Below are positions 60,301 to 64,000 of a stretch of 64,000 nt of DNA, in pieces (position 1 is the first letter of the stretch; every line of letters begins with the position of its first letter). The notes under the pieces were generated by a model that saw only the letters and a list, made by a program, of their open reading frames with translations, had not been told where the DNA came from and did not search any database. The translations under genes and the position numbers were made by a program. The stretch comes from Pseudomonas palleroniana (GTDB lineage: Bacteria; Pseudomonadota; Gammaproteobacteria; Pseudomonadales; Pseudomonadaceae), in NCBI RefSeq assembly GCF_003031675.1, contig NZ_PYWX01000070.1, forward strand, positions 20,139-84,138, given 5' to 3'.

Positions 60301-60449
60301 TGTTCTGGTCGTCCCTGGCGTATGTGCTGATTGGCGGGGTGTCGGTGGGCACCGTGTTGACGCTGTTGTTCCTGCCGGCACTGTGCAGCCTGGTGCTGGG
60401 GCGCAAACAGACAGAAGCCGTCGAAACATCCCACACAAGCGCCGGATAA
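57366..60449 (+). CDS. RND efflux pump (AcrB/MexK type)
   Basis: A 1027-residue inner-membrane pump with twelve helices and two large periplasmic loops. The proton-relay Asp pair is in helix 4 (GLLVDDAIIAIE). The ends of helices 10 and 12 and the second internal repeat are visible. It should export hydrophobic compounds with the upstream adaptor. The ATG at 57366 lies three bases after the adaptor stop; a TTG two codons earlier overlaps that stop. No outer-membrane factor gene follows. Confidence 0.95.
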   Translation: MRGINLSELAVKHRAVTLFLIIAILAAGIFSFGKLGRAEDPSFTVKVMTISAAWPGATAREMQEQVADRLEKRLQELDYYDRVETIAQPGFVSMRMTFKESTPPGELQDLFYQARKKLSDEAAKLPNGVVGPFFNDEYSDVYFALYALEAEHLPHRQQVQMAETLRQQLLDLPGVKKVNILGEQAQRVFVEFSYERLATLGIKPDQIFAALAAQNAVAPSGFVETAGARAYIRIDGAFDSLSLIENVPLEANGRVLRIADVASVSRGYEDPPSYRIRHQGDPALMLGVIMEKHWNGLELDKSLKAEEARIQADLPLGVNFAKVSDQAKNISLAVNEFMLKFFVALAVVMVISLLALGFRVGLVVAAAVPLTLSVVFVIMLLTGREFDRITLGALIISLGLLVDDAIIAIEMMVVKLEEGFDRIHAATFAWSSTAAPMLTGTLVTIIGFLPVGFARSAAGEYAGNIFWIVGFALISSWLVAVVFTPYLGVKLLPQIKPVPGGHDAIYAGRYYRKLRSLVEACVRGRWLVTGLVVAAFVLCGLGMAVVKKQFFPNSDRSELILEVYMPPGSAFKATEAVAAQLEKALLQEPQTSLVDTYVGGGAPRFFLSLNPELPDPAFAKLIVQTPDSHARDALKLRMRERIAAGEFPAARVRVTQLLFGPPVPFPVVFRVSGPDVDVLRGVSEEVRRVVAANKLTKEAFLDWGERTSTYRLVLDQDRLRLLGFTPNEVKSQLNALLSGNPITEVREGNRTVAVVARAQGSQRENLGNLNNMTLTNSAGTSVPLAQVGQFQAVMEEPILKRRNRATTVEVRADIIDSVQPPDVEMAVYKDLQPLIAKLPASYRIDIGGPVEESAKANVALAALFPIMILLTLTVIMFQVRSFGVMFMVFATAPLGLIGAVPTLLLFNQPFGFNAILGLIGIGGILMRNTLIFTDQIRQNQEQGMAIREAIVEATVRRARPVILTALAAALAFIPLTFSVFWSSLAYVLIGGVSVGTVLTLLFLPALCSLVLGRKQTEAVETSHTSAG

Positions 60450-60559
60450 GCTCTACTCCCCTCCCCTGAAAACCTCTGCAAAGTCCCTCGCCTGAATACA
60501 CAGTGCGAGGGATTGCCGATGTTTCTTTGCGTTAGAACCCTGTCTTTCGGGGTTGCCTC

Positions 60560-63500
60560 TTGATCGCCGTGACCAGCCAGACCATCGGTCTGCTGGTATT
60601 GGCCGCCATGGATTCAAAGACCCGCGACGTCGAGTCGGTCATCAGCGACTTCAAGCGCTGCCTCAACCATTACGACGATTGGGCAGAGAGCTTTTTCAGC
60701 TTTTCGGCGCTCGATATCGAGCAGGTCTTCAAGGTCGGCAATGAAGTGGCGCTCGTGGCGCCGATCAACCGTTCGATCCTGCCCAGCAGCACCGTCGCCA
60801 CCTGCCAAGCCAACGGCACCCTGACCCTGGTGCATATGTTCCAGAGTTCGCGTTTCGTGCCGATTGGCAATACCCCGGTGATCATGCAGCGCGTCGATCC
60901 TGACGGCGGGCCATTGGGCGAGCCGATTCATCACACCATCGGGCCAAGCGGCATTCTGGAAATCACCGAGTGTGATCGCAACCAGCAATACCGGGTCAAC
61001 TTCTACCCCGATGTCTCCAAGGCGCACTTCAAGGCGCTGTACGCCTCGTATCAGTCGCTCATCGCACCGTTGGAAGACTGGCTGCGCGCAGAGTGGCGCA
61101 CCACTTTCAAGCCACTGTGGAAGGGTTACTCCGAAGCAAACTTCCTCAAGCGCTACCTGACATTGCACCACGCCTATGCCCGAGGCTTTGGTAACGCGCT
61201 CTACTCGCTCTGGGACGACCTCAAGCAGCTGTTTCAATGGTTGAGCGACCCCTTGGCCCATGCGGAAAAACTGCTGCACTACCTGTCCCAGGCTGAGTTC
61301 GAACAACTGCTGAAAGTCAGCACCGAGGCCCTCGCCAAAGGCCTGCTGGTGCTCAGCGATGAGCCACTGTTGTTTGTCTATCTGGCGGCCATGGTCAGTT
61401 GGATACGCATGCTGCCAGCGCCGTATATGAACGAATTGCTGGGGCAAATCAGCGCCGAGGTCCTGATCAATTTGTTGCTGTGCCGCGCCATAGGCGGGAT
61501 GGGCCTGGCGATAGGCATGAGCACGAAGGTGCTGGGCGCGATCAAGTCCCGTCGTGCGCGGCGCTGGCTGGAACAGATGGCTGGGCAATTCGGCAAATCT
61601 GGTGTGGATGATCACGTTGAGATGGCTAAGCCGGTTTGGCTCGGCAGCGCGCCGACGCCGATCAACACGGTACCGATCGGGCCGTTGAAAGCTGGCGATC
61701 AGTTAGTTTCCAACCCCGTGACGGCAGTGCGAGACAAGGCGACGCAACGTACGGTACTGGTCAGGCAGGAGCCTGTCGACGATGTGCCGGCCTCGGGGAA
61801 AAACCTCAATGGGGAGGCTTCGGCATCGGCGGACAAGACCGCCTCCCATGGCTGCCCGGTGTCGATGGTCACTGGCGAGGAATTGCTGACGCTGACCGAT
61901 GGCACGCTGGATGGCGTGTTGCCGTTTGAGTGGACGCGGCTGTATCGCACCAGTGCCGTTGAAGTGGATTGTGGGTTGGGGTTTGGCTGGAGCCATGCGC
62001 TGGCGCACAGGCTTGTCGTTGATGGCGATTCGGTGGTGTGGACGGATCATGAGAATCGGTCGACCACGCTGCCCTTGCCGTCTATTTCCCGGCCCGCAAT
62101 AACCAACAGTTTGGCCGAAGTAGCGATCTATCTGGGCGCTCTGCCCGATGAATTAGTGCTGGCCCAGGCGTCACGCTTCTACCACTTTTGCGACGGTGTC
62201 CTCACCGCCATCAGCGATGCGTACGACAACCGGTTGCGCATTGTGCGGGATCGCTCGGGGCGTATTGAACGGCTGGATAACGGCGTCGGCCGCTCGCTGT
62301 TCTTGCGCTATGAGCTTGAGCGCATTGTGGCAGTGGACTACCAGGTTCAGCGCGCCAAAGGCCATGAAGCCTTCACCTGGGTGACCGAACACAACGTTGT
62401 GTCCTACGCCTATGACGATGCAGGCCGACTGGTGTGTGCGACCAATGCCGTGGGTGAGCGCGAGGTTTATCGCTACGACGCTCAGCACGTCATCCTTGAG
62501 CGGCAGTTGGCCGGTGGCGCGAGTTTCTACTGGGAATGGGAACGTTCCGGCAAGGCGGCGCGCTGTGTCCGGCATTGGGCCAGCTTCTCGCAGATGGACG
62601 CGCGTTATGCCTGGGGTGACGACGGCCAGGTCACGGTGGTTAACGCCGATGGCAGCCAGGAAGTCTACGTGCATGACCAGCGCGCACGGCTGGTACAGCG
62701 TACCGATCCGGACGGCGCCGAGCATTTCAAATCCTACGACGACAAGGGCCGGCTGACGGTCGAGCAAGACCCGCTGGGCGCGGTGACGGCCTATCAGTAC
62801 GACGATGCCGGACGCTTGGTGGCTGTGTTTCCGGGGGATGACGAACCGACGTCCTACGAGCATGACAACGGCTTCGTACGCGTGGTGCGGCGCGGCCAGG
62901 CGGTCTGGAAATATGAGCGCAATGACCAGGGCGACGTGACGCGTCGGACGGATCCCGCCGGGCACATAACCGACTACAGCTACAACCCATCCGGGCAACT
63001 CACGGGCGTCTGGTACCCCGATCACAGCTGTCATCGGCTGGTCTGGAATGAACGCGGGCAATTGCTGGAGGAGCAACTGCCCAATGGCGCCATCAAGCGT
63101 TATCGCTATGACGACGTTGGGCGGCAAGTGGCGCGTGAGGATGAGCACGGTGCGCTGACCCAGTACCAGTGGGACAGCGTGGGTCGCCTGGTTCGCGTGG
63201 TCTTGCCGGGCGGTGCGTATCGGGAATACAGCTACAACCCCTACGGAAAAATCACCGCCGAACGCGACGAGCTCGGCCACGTCACCCGTTACGAATATGC
63301 CGACGGCCTGCACCTGATCAGCCGCCGCCTCAATGCCGACGGCACCCAGGTCAAGTACCGCTACGACAACGTGCGGTTATTGCTGACCGCGATTGAAAAC
63401 GAAGCCGGCGAAACCTATCAGCTTGATTACCACCCCAACGGACTGATCCAGCAAGAAATCGGCTTTGACGGCCAGCGCACGGCGTATGCCTACGACCTCA

Positions 63501-64000
63501 ACGGCAACCTGCTGGAAAAGACCGAACACGGTGACGATGGCAGTCAGCTGGTTACGCGTTATGAGCGCGACCACGCCGGGCGCCTCGTACGAAAAACCCT
63601 TGCCGATGGCAAGGTGGTTGAATACGCCTACGACCGCCAGGGCAACCTGCTCAGCGTCGACGACGGCCACTGGGCGCTGGCCTACGAATACGACGTCCAG
63701 AATCGCCTCACCGCCGAGCACCAAGGCTGGGGCACCCTGCGTTACGGCTATGACGCCTGTGGTCAGTTAAAACACCTGCGCCTGCCGGACAACAACCGTC
63801 TGGTGTTCAACCATGACAAAGGCGGTCACCTTTCCACGGTTGAACTCAACGGTGCGCTGCTCACCTCACACCTGTTTAAAAACGGTCGCGAACACCAACG
63901 CCAACAAGGCCAGTTGCTCAGCCACTACCACTACGACGACCAGCACCGCCTGCACGCCCACGCCATCACCCAGCAGGAACACATTCTTTACCAACGCCAA
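60560..64000 (+). CDS. Rhs family protein, 5' part (cut by the window edge)
   Basis: An uninterrupted frame of 1147 codons continuing past 64000. Start is uncertain: TTG at 60560 (GGGG nearby), GTG at 60569 or ATG at 60608; a stop lies in frame at 60533. Residues 1 to about 270 are a non-PAAR N-terminal domain of unknown type, followed by hydrophobic helices (about 270-320). From about residue 429 (HGCPVSMVTGEEL) comes a DUF6531-like RHS entry domain, then many YD repeats (for example YDLNGNLL, YDRQGNLLSV). The toxic C-terminal tip and any immunity gene are outside the window. Confidence 0.85.
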   Translation, partial: MIAVTSQTIGLLVLAAMDSKTRDVESVISDFKRCLNHYDDWAESFFSFSALDIEQVFKVGNEVALVAPINRSILPSSTVATCQANGTLTLVHMFQSSRFVPIGNTPVIMQRVDPDGGPLGEPIHHTIGPSGILEITECDRNQQYRVNFYPDVSKAHFKALYASYQSLIAPLEDWLRAEWRTTFKPLWKGYSEANFLKRYLTLHHAYARGFGNALYSLWDDLKQLFQWLSDPLAHAEKLLHYLSQAEFEQLLKVSTEALAKGLLVLSDEPLLFVYLAAMVSWIRMLPAPYMNELLGQISAEVLINLLLCRAIGGMGLAIGMSTKVLGAIKSRRARRWLEQMAGQFGKSGVDDHVEMAKPVWLGSAPTPINTVPIGPLKAGDQLVSNPVTAVRDKATQRTVLVRQEPVDDVPASGKNLNGEASASADKTASHGCPVSMVTGEELLTLTDGTLDGVLPFEWTRLYRTSAVEVDCGLGFGWSHALAHRLVVDGDSVVWTDHENRSTTLPLPSISRPAITNSLAEVAIYLGALPDELVLAQASRFYHFCDGVLTAISDAYDNRLRIVRDRSGRIERLDNGVGRSLFLRYELERIVAVDYQVQRAKGHEAFTWVTEHNVVSYAYDDAGRLVCATNAVGEREVYRYDAQHVILERQLAGGASFYWEWERSGKAARCVRHWASFSQMDARYAWGDDGQVTVVNADGSQEVYVHDQRARLVQRTDPDGAEHFKSYDDKGRLTVEQDPLGAVTAYQYDDAGRLVAVFPGDDEPTSYEHDNGFVRVVRRGQAVWKYERNDQGDVTRRTDPAGHITDYSYNPSGQLTGVWYPDHSCHRLVWNERGQLLEEQLPNGAIKRYRYDDVGRQVAREDEHGALTQYQWDSVGRLVRVVLPGGAYREYSYNPYGKITAERDELGHVTRYEYADGLHLISRRLNADGTQVKYRYDNVRLLLTAIENEAGETYQLDYHPNGLIQQEIGFDGQRTAYAYDLNGNLLEKTEHGDDGSQLVTRYERDHAGRLVRKTLADGKVVEYAYDRQGNLLSVDDGHWALAYEYDVQNRLTAEHQGWGTLRYGYDACGQLKHLRLPDNNRLVFNHDKGGHLSTVELNGALLTSHLFKNGREHQRQQGQLLSHYHYDDQHRLHAHAITQQEHILYQRQ

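Noticed and set aside
58797..60434. A 545-codon minus-strand frame inside the RND pump gene
   Set aside because: Shadow frame of a well-supported pump gene, with low-complexity composition.
62171..63313. A 380-codon minus-strand frame inside the Rhs gene
   Set aside because: It lies opposite an unbroken YD-repeat frame and has no recognisable domain.
1..64000. tRNA, rRNA, CRISPR arrays and prophage structural genes
   Set aside because: Looked for on both strands by eye; nothing with a tRNA fold, regular repeat-spacer pattern or phage structural motif was found.

Overview
The window looks like chromosome of a Pseudomonas of the P. fluorescens/chlororaphis group. The evidence is the high GC content and codon use, the REP/REPIN palindromes with GTGGGAG(C/G)GGGCTTG cores, a DUF6124-type gene, and an aldoxime-nitrile cluster whose key residues keep the numbering of the P. 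chlororaphis B23 and Rhodococcus enzymes. No rRNA, tRNA, CRISPR array or complete insertion sequence was seen. The left edge cuts a DUF6124 paralogue and the right edge cuts a large Rhs gene.

Layout. 1-7.1 kb: small accessory genes (membrane proteins, GNAT, GFA, a FAD oxidoreductase), an AT-rich orphan gene with a PD-(D/E)XK-like motif, an AraC/GyrI-like regulator and a DUF6124 gene whose 3' end duplicates the left edge. 7.3-17.1 kb: secreted alpha/beta hydrolase, PRISE-type reductase, divergent MFS/TetR pair with paired operators, ABC exporter, a three-gene M48 protease operon and an AraC regulator. 17.2-18.1 kb: small genes, including a T4 Imm-like superinfection immunity protein.

18.2-30.4 kb: aldoxime to nitrile to amide to acid to acyl-CoA pathway. 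An AraC/NitR-like regulator diverges from oxdA (haem aldoxime dehydratase), an outer-membrane channel, a truncated haemoglobin, amidase, Fe-type nitrile hydratase alpha and beta, a CobW/P47K activator, a BdlA-like PAS-PAS-MCP protein, an acyl-CoA synthetase and a TetR regulator. Three 21-bp-spaced direct repeats upstream of oxdA, the globin gene and the amidase gene probably define the AraC regulon.

30.4-39.4 kb: a MITE-like element inside a REPIN, three GNATs, a TPM protein, an RsbQ-like hydrolase overlapping a PAS histidine kinase, a DapF paralogue lacking one catalytic Cys, an alginate-lyase-family protein, a P-loop kinase and an SDR/SRPBCC pair. 39.4-44.2 kb: polyamine catabolism (glutamylpolyamine synthetase, binding protein, oxidase) with a divergent AraC regulator. 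44.3-49.6 kb: acetoin cleavage genes acoABC under divergent AcoR, with a sigma-54-type promoter and palindromic activator sites. 49.7-60.4 kb: TonB receptor, AhpD-like protein, MscS channel with a cyclic-nucleotide-binding domain, pirin, Bcr/CflA exporter and an RND adaptor-pump pair. 60.6-64 kb: 5' part of an Rhs protein.

All calls come from reading the sequence and remembered family motifs. No database search was run.
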